A DNA stretch of 47,557 nt, taken from the NCBI GenBank assembly GCA_013152385.1, contig JAADGL010000022.1, positions 1-47,557 of the forward strand, written 5' to 3'. Under the pieces are notes generated by a model. It was given only the letters and a program-made list of their open reading frames with translations, was not told where the DNA came from and made no database searches. The position numbers were made by a program, and so were the translations under genes. The DNA is from Acidobacteriota bacterium. GTDB lineage: Bacteria > Acidobacteriota > Holophagae > Thermotomaculales > Thermotomaculaceae. The number at the start of each line of letters is the position of its first letter. The first letter of the stretch is position 1. This document shows positions 26,609 through 35,636 of the stretch, one piece after another.

Positions 26609-27989
26609 ATACTTCCTCCTTTTTTCCGTTTACCGCGGATCCGCCGAAAAAAAGAAGGAGAGCGGCAATGAACGAAACCAGGATGTATGAAATTCCATTT
26701 GCTCCGGGAATGGCGAAACAGCCGTACTTTTCCAGTCCATAGAATAAAATTGTTAAGACCGGGGCAAAACCCAGCACTGCAAGAACGCCGGGTTTTCTGC
26801 CCACCGGCAGGTAGCAGGCCAGTACCGGAAGAAATAAAGTGGTGGACAGAATGCCGGATGACAGATAGAAGGCATCTTTCAGTGAATTGGAGTAGATGCC
26901 GAAAAGAAATGCCAGGCCGGCGGTAAGCCAGACAGCGGCAATATTTTTTCCAAGAGTCCGTTTTTCCGTAAGGTCATAACTCAGTGTCATGGCTGCGACA
27001 TTGATACAGGTGTCAATGGTGGACATGGATGCGGCAATCAGTCCGATTGCCGCCAGTGCCACGAATACCGGGTGGTGAATCTGTGACAGAAGCCGGGCAA
27101 CGCCTTTGGTTCCGCTGACCATTCCTGCGGGAAGAAATGCTGCGGCAAGAAGCGGCATCAGAAAAACGAATAAAACCGCGTTAACCAGTGAGATACCCAT
27201 TGCCTTCCGGGCCTCCCGGCCGTTTCTGGTGATTTGCAGGCGAATCCAGATATCGGTTTCCGCCAGCCAGCCGGGAAGGTATGCGATAAATGTCAATACA
27301 ATGAACAATGGCTGAATTCGATGGCTGTCAAGTTTGAAAACAGCGGGATTCACAGGGTGTGAGCTGTATCCTGCATAGAGAATAATAATGAAAAACAGGG
27401 CAACGAGGATGTACTGAATGACATCGGTGACAATAACGGCATTTGTGCCGCTGAAAGACATGTAGATGGCAATGACCAGGGCGATGATAAAAAGGAGCAG
27501 CGGCTGGCTCATTCCCATGGTTCCGGCGAGGAGGGAAGCTGCCACATCCATTTCCGCCCCGGCCCAGATAATGAAAACCAGAAGAATCGGGACAGCAGCC
27601 AGTTTTCCGGCTTTTTTGCCGAATTTTCCGGAAATCAATTCCGGCTGACTGAAAACGGGAATATCCCGGAGCCGGGGGGCAAGCCACAGAAACACGGCAA
27701 GGACAATAATCCAGGGGAGACTCAGAACAAAGAAGCCCCCCAGTCCATAGCGGAGAAAGACTTCAATTCCGTACACCACGCTCCAGCTGATGGACATGAA
27801 TGTGGCGGAAAGGGAGATACCTGCCCTGAGCCCGGAGACAGAACGGTTTTCCGTCCAGAATCCATTGGGGTCGGCCAGACGTTTGGATAGAAAAGTAAAT
27901 CCCAGAACAAGAACAATGTAAGCAACAAAAACAGTCAGATAGATGGTTGCGTGTCCGTTTCCGGAAGATATCATGACGGCAGAATCCAT
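26601..27989 (-). CDS. Sodium:solute symporter (SSS) family transporter
   Basis: A 462-residue integral membrane protein with about 12-13 hydrophobic helices. Its SSS-type features include DPNGFWTENRSVSG after helix 1, SATFMSISWSVVYG, SFSGTNAVIVTDVIQ and AASMSTIDTCINVAAM. ATG 27989 has AGGAAG ten bases upstream. ATG 27974, which forms an ATGA overlap with the tsaD stop, would remove only five residues and is equally possible. It would import an organic solute using the sodium gradient; the substrate is not deducible. It is embedded between tsaD and an rRNA methyltransferase, so context does not help. Confidence 0.88.
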   Translation of the reverse strand: MDSAVMISSGNGHATIYLTVFVAYIVLVLGFTFLSKRLADPNGFWTENRSVSGLRAGISLSATFMSISWSVVYGIEVFLRYGLGGFFVLSLPWIIVLAVFLWLAPRLRDIPVFSQPELISGKFGKKAGKLAAVPILLVFIIWAGAEMDVAASLLAGTMGMSQPLLLFIIALVIAIYMSFSGTNAVIVTDVIQYILVALFFIIILYAGYSSHPVNPAVFKLDSHRIQPLFIVLTFIAYLPGWLAETDIWIRLQITRNGREARKAMGISLVNAVLFVFLMPLLAAAFLPAGMVSGTKGVARLLSQIHHPVFVALAAIGLIAASMSTIDTCINVAAMTLSYDLTEKRTLGKNIAAVWLTAGLAFLFGIYSNSLKDAFYLSSGILSTTLFLPVLACYLPVGRKPGVLAVLGFAPVLTILFYGLEKYGCFAIPGANGISYILVSFIAALLLFFGGSAVNGKKEEVYG

Positions 27990-28972
27990 GTGGAAAACGC
28001 TTCCTGGTGAAGGGGGGCTTTGGTTTCATTCCGTTTTATCCATGCCAGAGAGGCGACCATTGCCCCGTTGTCTGTGGCGTAGCGCATGGAGGGGATGAAT
28101 GCCTGTTCTCCGAACGCCTGCCGGAACCGTTTTCTGAGGTAAGAGTTGGCTGAAACACCTCCTGCGAGAATAACCGATTCAAAGGGGGACTCTTTTCCGA
28201 ATTGTTTGATTCTGTCAATGAGAATGTCCCCGACAGTTTTCTGAAATGAGGCTGCCAGTCCCGGAACATCCAGGTTTTCTCCTTCTTTCTGAACCAGCCG
28301 GAACATGGCGCTTTTAATCCCGGAGAAGCTCATGTCCAGGGAGCGGTCGGACATTCGGGGTTTGGGCAGGGCATAGCGGGTTTCATCACCGGTTTTTGCC
28401 AGTTTTTCAATAATCGGCCCGCCGGGATATCCCAGCCCCAGCATTTTGGACAGTTTGTCGAATGCTTCTCCCACCGCGTCGTCCCGGGTTCTCGCGAGAA
28501 GGGTTAAATTCCGTTTTTCATCCACCCGGAAAAGATGGGTATGGCCTCCGGATGCCACAAATGCCGCGGCCGGAAAGCGGATCGCATCGCCGAATTCGAT
28601 GAACGCGCTTTGAATATGGCTTTCAATATGATTCAGTGGAATCAGGGGAATTCCGGAAAAAAAAGAAAGTGCTTTGGCAAAAGAAAGCCCCACCAGAAGA
28701 GAACCCAGGAGCCCGGGCCCCACCGTCACCCCGATAAGGTCAATATCGTTGAGGCTTACACCGGCACTTTCCATGGCTTCCCGGTAGACGGTGCGGATGT
28801 TTTTCACGTGTTCTCTGGATGCCAGTTCCGGTACAACGCCTCCGTATTCGCTGTGGACGGGAATCTGGGAGGAAACGATTGATGAAAGTACATTCGTTCC
28901 GTTTTCCACCACAGCGATACAGGTATCATCACAGGAAGATTCAATTCCCAGGGTCCGGAAAGTTTCCGCCAT
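27971..28972 (-). CDS. tsaD: TsaD, tRNA N6-adenosine threonylcarbamoyltransferase subunit
   Basis: A 333-residue ASKHA-fold enzyme that transfers the threonylcarbamoyl group to A37 of ANN-decoding tRNAs. It shows GIESSCDDTCIAVVENG at the start, GGVVPELASREHVKNI, GVTVGPGLLGSLLVGL and the metal-binding HIESH. VASGGHTHL, GYPGGPIIEKLA and AGGVSANSYLRKR follow. The start codon ATG 28972 overlaps the upstream stop by one base (TAATG). Length and motifs are normal. TsaB, TsaC and TsaE are not in the window. Confidence 0.97.
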   Translation of the reverse strand: MAETFRTLGIESSCDDTCIAVVENGTNVLSSIVSSQIPVHSEYGGVVPELASREHVKNIRTVYREAMESAGVSLNDIDLIGVTVGPGLLGSLLVGLSFAKALSFFSGIPLIPLNHIESHIQSAFIEFGDAIRFPAAAFVASGGHTHLFRVDEKRNLTLLARTRDDAVGEAFDKLSKMLGLGYPGGPIIEKLAKTGDETRYALPKPRMSDRSLDMSFSGIKSAMFRLVQKEGENLDVPGLAASFQKTVGDILIDRIKQFGKESPFESVILAGGVSANSYLRKRFRQAFGEQAFIPSMRYATDNGAMVASLAWIKRNETKAPLHQEAFSTWILPS

Positions 28973-29880
28973 TACCGGACTCCATAGTGCAGTGCGGTTT
29001 TCTGGTGAATTTTTCCGTTTTCTCCAATGACAATTTTAATATGGCCGACCCAGATCCCTGCCCAGCCGACCTGGTGAATCAGCGTGGTCCAGCCGGAAGG
29101 GGTGGAAACCATCATGGGGCTGTCCATGAAGGTGTGGGAATGCCCGCCGACAATTACGTCAATTCCGCTTACGTTTTCAGCAAGCTGAATGTCTCCCGGT
29201 TCACCGTCGGCACCGTCAATTCCGAGGTGGGACAGGCAGATTACCACATTGCATCTTTCTTTTTCCCGAAGGGCCCGGACTGTTTTTTCTGCGGTTGATA
29301 CCGGATCGCTGTATTGGAGCCCCAGGTGATGATCCGGGGTTACGAGGCCTTTGAATGTGACACCCAGTCCGAAAACTCCGATTTTTGCGTTTCCCCGGTG
29401 AACAATGGTGTAGGGGGTTACCCGGTTTCTGAGCAGCGGGTTTGTGATGATGTAATTGGCGTTGACCATTTTGAAATTACATTTTTGCAGAGCGGCAAGT
29501 AATTTGTCGACACCGAGGTCGAAATCATGATTTCCCAGGGTGCCGATTTCATAGCCGAGTTTTGACATCAGTTCGTAATCCAGTTTCCCTTCGTAGTAGT
29601 TGAAATAAGGGGTTCCCTGGAACACATCCCCTGCGTCCACAAAGAGTGTGTTTTTGTAGTGCTGCCGCAATTGCTTAAACAGGGTGGCCCGGCGGGCATA
29701 GCCGCCCATGTCCGGGTACCGCCGGTCTGTTTTCGGGAACGGGTCAATATGGGAATGAATATCATTGGTGTGGATGATGTGCAGCGTATTTTCTTTTGGA
29801 AACAGCCAGTCCATGGGTCTTGCCAGTACGGTTGAACCCGCGAGGAGGCCCATTCCTTTGATAAAGTCTCTTCGTTTCAT
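28972..29880 (-). CDS. Tat-exported metallophosphatase half of a split 5'-nucleotidase
   Basis: About 302 residues from ATG 29880, preceded by GGGAGGA. It begins with a twin-arginine signal (MKRRDFIKGMGLLAGSTVLA). The calcineurin-type metallophosphatase core follows: IIHTNDIHSHIDPF, DAGDVFQGTPYF, LGNHDFDLGVDKL and VGGHSHTF, giving all metal ligands expected for UshA-type enzymes. The C-terminal nucleotide-binding domain normally fused in 5'-nucleotidases is missing; it is encoded by the gene immediately upstream in the transcript, whose stop overlaps this start by four bases. The likely reaction is hydrolysis of extracytoplasmic nucleotides to nucleosides, with the partner. Confidence 0.92.
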   Translation of the reverse strand: MKRRDFIKGMGLLAGSTVLARPMDWLFPKENTLHIIHTNDIHSHIDPFPKTDRRYPDMGGYARRATLFKQLRQHYKNTLFVDAGDVFQGTPYFNYYEGKLDYELMSKLGYEIGTLGNHDFDLGVDKLLAALQKCNFKMVNANYIITNPLLRNRVTPYTIVHRGNAKIGVFGLGVTFKGLVTPDHHLGLQYSDPVSTAEKTVRALREKERCNVVICLSHLGIDGADGEPGDIQLAENVSGIDVIVGGHSHTFMDSPMMVSTPSGWTTLIHQVGWAGIWVGHIKIVIGENGKIHQKTALHYGVR

Positions 29881-30614
29881 TGGATGATAATCCTCCCTTC
29901 GATCTGCGGGTGGATGACCCGGTGTTTTTTGACGTAGGCAATGAGGGCTTCCCGGAGAAGGACGTGGGTATCTTTGCTGATTTTGCCGTTCCACATGCTT
30001 TCAAGGTTCCCCCCGCCGTGCATCAGGTAGTCAATGGTCGCAACCGTGTAGCTTCGGTTGGGATCAAATTTTTCCTGTCCCACCGTGGCGTTTACAATTC
30101 CGCCGGTGGACACAATGGTGATACCTGAAACCGGTGTTCCGCCGCGTTTGACAATTTCTGTCAGCAGGGCTTCCAGTTGTTTCCCGGTAAATTGGGCCAG
30201 CACAATCCGGTTATCAAAAGGCATCAGCTCAAAAATATTTCTGATGGTAATGTTCCCTTTGTAGATGGGCGCACGCAGCCCGCCGTTGTTTGTGAGTGCG
30301 AAATCAACGTGGCCGAACCGGCGGGCGGTATCCAGGATAACGTCCGTGACAAAGTCTCCCAGCAGGCTTTCCGGATTGCCCCGGGTCATATTCACTTCAC
30401 TTTTCCCGATAACCGTGTCCATTTCCTTTTTCAGTTGTTCCCGGTAGGGCCGGATAATTTTTTCTATCGCAGGGTCGGATGGAATTCTGGATGAAACGGG
30501 AATGTGAGTTGCCACAGCCATTGATGTTGCCGGCCGGGGTGTGGATACCGGGGGTGCCTGGCAGGAAAGCGAGGTAATCAGTACCGCAGTCAGGATAATT
30601 TTCAGTTTATTCAT
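29877..30614 (-). CDS. 5'-nucleotidase C-terminal-domain lipoprotein (separate half)
   Basis: A 245-residue predicted lipoprotein (signal ending TSLSC, Cys18). It contains only the substrate-binding domain of UshA-like 5'-nucleotidases: NNGGLRAPIYKGNITIRNIF, MPFDNRIVLAQFTGKQLEAL and YTVATIDYLMHGGG. The catalytic metallophosphatase is the next gene in the transcript, so the halves are encoded in the reverse order of the fused protein and use different export routes (lipoprotein versus Tat). Its start overlaps the queC stop as ATGA. It probably forms a complex with the phosphatase at a membrane; this is inferred from the domain complement. Confidence 0.9.
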   Translation of the reverse strand: MNKLKIILTAVLITSLSCQAPPVSTPRPATSMAVATHIPVSSRIPSDPAIEKIIRPYREQLKKEMDTVIGKSEVNMTRGNPESLLGDFVTDVILDTARRFGHVDFALTNNGGLRAPIYKGNITIRNIFELMPFDNRIVLAQFTGKQLEALLTEIVKRGGTPVSGITIVSTGGIVNATVGQEKFDPNRSYTVATIDYLMHGGGNLESMWNGKISKDTHVLLREALIAYVKKHRVIHPQIEGRIIIQ

Positions 30615-31315
30615 AAACGCTCCTTGGCTTGAATTTCATCAGGGTAGGGCAGGGGATCGGTAAGCCCCGCTTCCCGAAATCCCCGGAGGCGGAGTTTGCA
30701 TGAGTCGCAGCGGCCGCATGGATTTCCGTTTTGGTCCGGATTGTAGCAGGTACTGGTCAGGGAATAGTCCACCCCCAGCTCGGTCCCTTTTCGAATAATT
30801 TCGGATTTTTTCATATTGGACAAAGGCGCATGGATGCTAAATTGCCTGCCCTCATCCGTGTACCGTGTTCCCAGGGTGATGGCGATTTCCATTGCTTTAA
30901 TAAATTCCGGCCGGCAATCGGGGTATCCACTGTAATCCATTGCGTTTGTGCCGATGAAAATATCCTCAATTCCATTCACTTCGCAGTATCCGGCCGCAAT
31001 GGCGAGAAAAATGGTATTTCTTGCCGGTACATAGGTGACGGGAACTTTTCCGCCGATTTCTTCCGCCGGAGTGTCCGGCACATCAATCTCGGAATCCGTC
31101 AACGCTGAACCGCCGATTGTGTTCAGGGGAACATGCATAACAACGTGGGGGACCTTGTATTTTTCTGCGAGAAGCCGGGATTTCCGCAGCTCCACCCGGT
31201 GGCGCTGTCCGTAGTCGAAACTCATGGCGACCGGTCGGAATCCTTCTTTCAGGGCGATGGCCAGAACGGTGGCCGAATCCAGTCCGCCGCTCAATAAAAC
31301 AACTGATTTCTTCAT
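30611..31315 (-). CDS. queC: QueC, 7-cyano-7-deazaguanine (preQ0) synthase
   Basis: A 234-residue enzyme that makes preQ0 from 7-carboxy-7-deazaguanine and ammonia using ATP, in queuosine biosynthesis. The PP-loop SGGLDSATVLAIA is at residues 9-21, MSFDYGQRHRVEL and YVPARNTIFL follow, and the C-terminal zinc motif has the four cysteines of CYNPDQNGNPCGRCDSCKLR. Length is standard. QueD, QueE and QueF are not nearby. The gene's last base triplet overlaps the 5'-nucleotidase C-domain start. Confidence 0.97.
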   Translation of the reverse strand: MKKSVVLLSGGLDSATVLAIALKEGFRPVAMSFDYGQRHRVELRKSRLLAEKYKVPHVVMHVPLNTIGGSALTDSEIDVPDTPAEEIGGKVPVTYVPARNTIFLAIAAGYCEVNGIEDIFIGTNAMDYSGYPDCRPEFIKAMEIAITLGTRYTDEGRQFSIHAPLSNMKKSEIIRKGTELGVDYSLTSTCYNPDQNGNPCGRCDSCKLRLRGFREAGLTDPLPYPDEIQAKERL

Positions 31316-31359
31316 ATCCGAAAGCCTCCGTAACTGGCTGTTACTATACCGGAAAAGCC

Positions 31360-31962
31360 TTAACCTTGCAAATTCATCAGTGAGAGAATTTCCCGTTGAA
31401 GTGTTCGCCCCCGGTCTTTTGCGTACCAGAGCTGCACCTGTTTGACAAAATCTTCATGGCTTTCTTCCGGTTTTGTTTTGTGAATTATGAGAAGCTCCTG
31501 AGCCGGTGCGGGACGGGGCCCCCAATGCCAGGACACATTCAAAGTATTTTTTTCCAGACAAATTAATTTGGGAATGGCACGGCCCCCGTTTGTGAGAAAA
31601 GCATCAATAACCTCCGGGTTTTCATCCCGAAGGAGAATTTTTAATGCAATACGTGGAGACTGATCTGCCATTTTTGCCAGAATCGGCAAGTTTTGAGCGG
31701 CATCTCCGCACCATGCTTCACTGAGCACAAGCCAGATGAAGTCATCTCTCAGCATTTTCAATTTTTCTACAGTTTCATCTGCCAGTTTTGTTGTCCGGTC
31801 GATTCGGGACATTCTGTGAACATTGAGCCGACTGTATTCCAGCATCTTCTCCGAATGATCGTTTCCTGTGGTCCGGTTCTGTGCCAGAAGAGAATCAATC
31901 AGCTGACGGTATTCCTGATATCCGAATGCTTTTTCAATATGCCGTGGTGTAATGATTTTCAT
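31360..31962 (-). CDS. Thioredoxin-family protein with a single active-site cysteine
   Basis: A 200-residue cytoplasmic protein of the Thioredoxin_9-like group. The redox-fold strand reads WLVLSEAWCGDAAQNLPIL, with one Cys where thioredoxin has CxxC, followed by the conserved cis-Pro region GGRAIPKLICL. The N-terminal 70 residues are helical and family-specific. A one-Cys form is normal for this family, so it is not a damaged thioredoxin; the role is unknown. No signal peptide is visible. It sits 19 bases after the ankyrin gene. Confidence 0.85.
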   Translation of the reverse strand: MKIITPRHIEKAFGYQEYRQLIDSLLAQNRTTGNDHSEKMLEYSRLNVHRMSRIDRTTKLADETVEKLKMLRDDFIWLVLSEAWCGDAAQNLPILAKMADQSPRIALKILLRDENPEVIDAFLTNGGRAIPKLICLEKNTLNVSWHWGPRPAPAQELLIIHKTKPEESHEDFVKQVQLWYAKDRGRTLQREILSLMNLQG

Positions 31963-31981
31963 GGCGGTACTTCTCCGGGGT

Positions 31982-32815
31982 TCAATCTTCAGGGAGCATC
32001 ACGGCTCCGTGTTTTTTCAGAAACGGGACAATCTTTTCAAGCCCTTCCGGGGCATTCTTCTCTTTTCTAAAACACGTAACCCGTGCGGAAGCATGTTGAA
32101 GTACGGAAATATAATCTTTGTCTTTCGCATTTACATCTGCCCCGGCTTTCACCAATTCTTTTATACAGGGAAAACTGGCGGATTCCACTGCGTGAATCAG
32201 AGGTGTCCATCCCTTTTTGTCCCTGAGGGTTACATCCGCCCCTTTTTTTAACAGGAGTTTCGTAAGCTCAACATTCCCGGTATCTGCTGCAATCATCAGG
32301 GGAGTCATTCGCTTTTTCTTTTCCCTGATGTCAACTTTTGCCCCTTTATTCAACAGCAATTCCACAATTCCCAACTCTCCTTTCTCAATTGCCAGTTGAA
32401 TGGGGTGCCACCCGGCATATTCCCCTTTTTTCGGTGTCAGAGACAGTTTTGCGCCTTTTTGAATCAGAAACTTTGCGATTTCGATATGGCGGTTTTGAAT
32501 CGCGTACATCAGTGCGGTCCAGCCTTTCTGTTTCCCTTTATCCCGGGTATTGATGTTACAGCCGGATTTCAGCAGAATCTTTATGGGACCGAGGTCCCCG
32601 TTTTTGGCGCAAAAAAGCAGGGCTTCTTTACCGGAACGGTTTTTGGAGACGTACAGATTTCCAAGTTTAACTATCCTTGCCACCTCTTTTTTGTTTCCCG
32701 CTTTTACGGCGGCAATCAAATCACTGTTAATGTCTCCGGCGCGGCTGTTTGGAGTTCCCGCGGCCAGAAGAATCATAAAAACAGGCACAAACCGGAAAGC
32801 TCTTGTGAGACGCAT
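31982..32815 (-). CDS. Secreted ankyrin-repeat protein
   Basis: A 277-residue protein with a cleavable signal (RFVPVFMILLAAGTPNSRAG) and six to seven ankyrin repeats between residues 30 and 250. The repeats include GWTALMYAIQNRHIEIAKFL, MTPLMIAADTGNVELTKLLL and GWTPLIHAVESASFPCIKEL, with typical GADVNAKD turns. It should be a periplasmic protein-binding scaffold. It lacks catalytic domains. Periplasmic ankyrin proteins can protect or regulate enzymes such as catalases or phospholipases, but no such partner is adjacent. Confidence 0.88.
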   Translation of the reverse strand: MRLTRAFRFVPVFMILLAAGTPNSRAGDINSDLIAAVKAGNKKEVARIVKLGNLYVSKNRSGKEALLFCAKNGDLGPIKILLKSGCNINTRDKGKQKGWTALMYAIQNRHIEIAKFLIQKGAKLSLTPKKGEYAGWHPIQLAIEKGELGIVELLLNKGAKVDIREKKKRMTPLMIAADTGNVELTKLLLKKGADVTLRDKKGWTPLIHAVESASFPCIKELVKAGADVNAKDKDYISVLQHASARVTCFRKEKNAPEGLEKIVPFLKKHGAVMLPED

Positions 32816-32826
32816 GGCTTTACTCC

Positions 32827-33549
32827 TTATCGATTGAGATTTAAGTCGGGATTTCCCCTGTGTTTATTTCGGCATTCACTGCAATAAAATGTTGAGCCGC
32901 TCCAGTCGGTTAATTCCTCGGCGCCGCAGGAAAGGCATTTTCTATAACGCTTTTCTTTTACCAGGCGGATTTCATCCAGGTGTTCGTCAAGGAGAAGATG
33001 GGGAAAATCAAATAAATCCGTACTGTTCAGTAATTTTTGAGAAGTGGGGTAAACATTTCCCAGTCTCCGGAGGGCAGCCAGCAGTGTTCGTTTGCCCAGT
33101 GCCCGAACCCGGCGTAATACCGGCATATAATCAAAATCGCCGGCCAGCAGCACGGCAACATCCAGCGCTCCGGGGATGGTCGCATAATGCATCATGGAAG
33201 TGGAAAGGGCAATGTCCACACACTTTTCCTGTGGCGACAACCCCTGCTGGTTTTTGAAATCAATTTGGTAAATTTCCGTTTCAAAGAGACATTCTTTTCT
33301 CAGATAATCGTAAAAGGCTTCCTGCGGAGCAGGATCAAAGTCCGGCTTGTTCACGGGGATGGACCCGAAAAAACAGGTTCGAACGATATCAATTTCTTTT
33401 TCACTGGTTGAAGCCAGATGCCGGGAGATAAGTTTGGGAATACTCTGATAATTAATTTTGAAGCCCGGATCATGCAGAGCATTTGCGATTTCTCCTTTGT
33501 TGTGAAAAATCCAGCTTCCATCTATAAAAATCATGGTTTTCAGTGCCAT
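32827..33549 (-). CDS. NYN-domain (LabA-like) PIN-fold RNase with zinc ribbon
   Basis: A 240-residue protein. The N-terminal NYN domain has the acidic residues of the PIN-like fold: TMIFIDGSWIFHN, VDIALSTSMMHYA and VAVLLAGDFDYMPVLRRVRA. The C-terminus forms a four-cysteine zinc ribbon (CLSCG and CSECRNKHRG). NYN domains are single-strand RNA nucleases, and the ribbon probably aids RNA or ribosome binding. The gene follows a 122-base gap, so it may begin a separate transcript. TTGACA on the minus strand at 33607-33602 could be a -35, but I cannot pair it with a good -10. Confidence 0.85.
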   Translation of the reverse strand: MALKTMIFIDGSWIFHNKGEIANALHDPGFKINYQSIPKLISRHLASTSEKEIDIVRTCFFGSIPVNKPDFDPAPQEAFYDYLRKECLFETEIYQIDFKNQQGLSPQEKCVDIALSTSMMHYATIPGALDVAVLLAGDFDYMPVLRRVRALGKRTLLAALRRLGNVYPTSQKLLNSTDLFDFPHLLLDEHLDEIRLVKEKRYRKCLSCGAEELTDWSGSTFYCSECRNKHRGNPDLNLNR

Positions 33550-33671
33550 TATTCACCTCTTTTACAATAAAATCTTATTTCAGGCTTGTTTATAGCTCAA
33601 TTGTCAAAGAACAGTTTCCTTTCATACTCTTCTTCTCATACTCTACTCATTTTTAACATATTCGGCAAGGC

Positions 33672-34667
33672 CTAATGGGAGATTTCGTTCTTGAATTCCG
33701 AAAGGAGGACAGTTAATTCAGCCTGGGAATGAATCCGGTTCAGGCCGGAGCGGAGTTTTTTTCCTCCGGGAATGGAACGGGAATACCAGCCGGAAAGAGT
33801 TTTCATTTTGTGGAGGGCGAGTTTTTCGGGATAAATTTCGGTAAGTTCCCGGAACTGTTTCTCCATAATGGAAATCAATTCTTTCGGAGAGAGCCGGAAA
33901 CCGGAGAGCAGTTCGGCAAAAATCCAGGGTTTTTTGATGGCGGCCCGGGCAATCATAATGCCGTCGCAGCCGGTATCCATCATTTTCTCCAGTGTGTCCC
34001 GGTCTTTGATATCTCCGTTGCCGATTACCGGAATAGAACATTCTGATTTCAGCCGGGTAATATCTTCGTAATGAACTGTGTCCCGAAACATCTCCTTCCG
34101 GGTCCGTCCGTGAAAAAAGATGGCATTTACCCCGTTTTCTTCCGCCATTTTTCCGAATTCGGAAAATACGAGGGAATCCCGGTTCCAGCCGCTGCGAATT
34201 TTGACGGTCAGGGGAATTGAAATTTGTTTTCTCACCGCAGAAACAATGGATTCAGCCAGTTTCAGGTCTTTCAGCAGGGCGGAACCGCTGCCGTGCCGGG
34301 TAATGGTGCTGGAGGGACAACCCATGTTAATGTCCACCGCATCAGCTCCGGCAGTTTCAGCAAGTATTGCGGCCTGTGCCATTCTCGCGGGATCTTTTCC
34401 GACAATCTGAAAAAAAATCGGGTGTTCGTCTTCGGTGAACGCCGCCATGTGAAGGGTACGCTCACAGCTTCTTGTGTAGGCATCCGATGAAATCATTTCG
34501 GTAAAAACAGCCCCCACATCTCCGAATGAGCGGACAATTCTGCGAAACGGCCCGTCTGTGATATCCGCGATAGGTGCGAGAAAAGTGGCCGGTTTCACCG
34601 TCAGCGTACCGATTTTGACTGTACCGGGAACCTGTTTCTGTTTAGCCGTACCGGAAGTAGGGTTCAT
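33672..34667 (-). CDS. dusB: tRNA-dihydrouridine synthase (Dus family, DusB-like)
   Basis: A 331-residue FMN-dependent TIM-barrel enzyme that reduces uridine to dihydrouridine in tRNA D-loops. Visible motifs are FLAPIADITDGPFR, VDINMGCPSSTITRHGSGSALLKD with the catalytic Cys in MGCP, LTVKIRSGW, FFHGRTRKEMF and GNGDIKDRDTL for FMN phosphate binding. A helical tail follows. The first 20 residues are a polar extension. It lies nine bases after the HD-nuclease gene. The DusB subgroup is the usual one outside Enterobacteria, and I assign it at moderate certainty within the family. Confidence 0.93.
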   Translation of the reverse strand: MNPTSGTAKQKQVPGTVKIGTLTVKPATFLAPIADITDGPFRRIVRSFGDVGAVFTEMISSDAYTRSCERTLHMAAFTEDEHPIFFQIVGKDPARMAQAAILAETAGADAVDINMGCPSSTITRHGSGSALLKDLKLAESIVSAVRKQISIPLTVKIRSGWNRDSLVFSEFGKMAEENGVNAIFFHGRTRKEMFRDTVHYEDITRLKSECSIPVIGNGDIKDRDTLEKMMDTGCDGIMIARAAIKKPWIFAELLSGFRLSPKELISIMEKQFRELTEIYPEKLALHKMKTLSGWYSRSIPGGKKLRSGLNRIHSQAELTVLLSEFKNEISH

Positions 34668-34676
34668 GTTTCCAAT

Positions 34677-35636
34677 TCAGGGACGGTCTTTGTAAATGAC
34701 CCGGCTGAACATGGGCAGAAAAGGGGTCCAGTCCGGGTGGTCCGACTGAATATCCGCTTCAATTGCATGGCGCATGGCGTTGAGTTTGGCATCCATATTA
34801 TCCAGGCTGTTGACCATCAGTGCTTCCGGTGTTTTGGGCCGTTTCGGTGAGCCGAATTCCAGTTCTCCGTGATGGGAGAGAATGATGTGCAGCAGGTGGA
34901 GCCGGAGTTTGTCCGGGAAATCCGGAATTTCCCGAATTCGGGCTGCGATATAGTCATATTCAATGGCAATGTGGCCGAGGAGACGGCCTTCGGTGGAATA
35001 GCTGAATTCCCGCTGATAGGAGAGTTCCCACAGTTTTCCCAGGTCGTGGAACAGCAGCCCGGCCAGTACCACTTCCCGATTGATGAAAGGATAAACCGGC
35101 GTAACCTGAATTGCCAGTTTCAGCAGCGTCAGCAGGTGTTCCAGATATCCGCCCCGGTAGGCATGGTGCAGGCTCTTTGCCGCCGGAGCAATTTTTGACA
35201 GTTCAATGATTTCAGGGTCGTTATATACATGGTCTGCCAGTTCTTTCAGAAAAGGGTTTTTCAGTTCGGCTTCAATAATCTGATGAATTTCTTTCAGCAT
35301 ATCTTCCGGGGGCCGTTCACTGACCGGAAAGAAGATGGTCGGGTCTTCGATTTCATCGGGATTGGCTTTGCGGATTTTTGTGACCACCATTTGGAGCTGG
35401 TTATTGTATACCTGAATACGAAAGCGGATTTTTACGAAATCTCCCGGCTTTATGGAAGTGACTGCATCTTCAAAATTATCCCACATCATACCGATAAGTT
35501 CACCGCTGGAATCCCCGAATTTCATAAACAGGTAGTGGCCCCCGTTTTTCTTATCCCGGACTGCAAGCAGTTTCAACAGGTAAATTTCGTCGCCCTTCCA
35601 GTCCGGTTTTAAATCTTTTATAAATACATGTTCCAT
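34677..35636 (-). CDS. YhaM-like 3'-5' exoribonuclease (OB-fold + HD domain)
   Basis: A 319-residue protein. The N-terminal OB-fold (about 1-110; LKPDWKGDEIYLLKLLAVRD through VKIRFRIQVYNNQLQMVV) is followed by an HD phosphohydrolase domain. Metal ligands of the latter are in LHHAYRGGYLEHLL, LFHDLGKLWEL, GHIAIEYDYI, ILSHHGELEFGSPK and NSLDNMDAK. The order and length match Bacillus YhaM (314 aa). It degrades short RNAs from the 3' end. Its start abuts the S4-domain gene stop with no gap. Confidence 0.9.
   Translation of the reverse strand: MEHVFIKDLKPDWKGDEIYLLKLLAVRDKKNGGHYLFMKFGDSSGELIGMMWDNFEDAVTSIKPGDFVKIRFRIQVYNNQLQMVVTKIRKANPDEIEDPTIFFPVSERPPEDMLKEIHQIIEAELKNPFLKELADHVYNDPEIIELSKIAPAAKSLHHAYRGGYLEHLLTLLKLAIQVTPVYPFINREVVLAGLLFHDLGKLWELSYQREFSYSTEGRLLGHIAIEYDYIAARIREIPDFPDKLRLHLLHIILSHHGELEFGSPKRPKTPEALMVNSLDNMDAKLNAMRHAIEADIQSDHPDWTPFLPMFSRVIYKDRP

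Noticed and set aside
33602-33607. TTGACA -35 (minus strand) before the NYN gene
   Set aside because: No hexamer close to TATAAT occurs at 15-19 bases; kept only as a remark in the gene entry.
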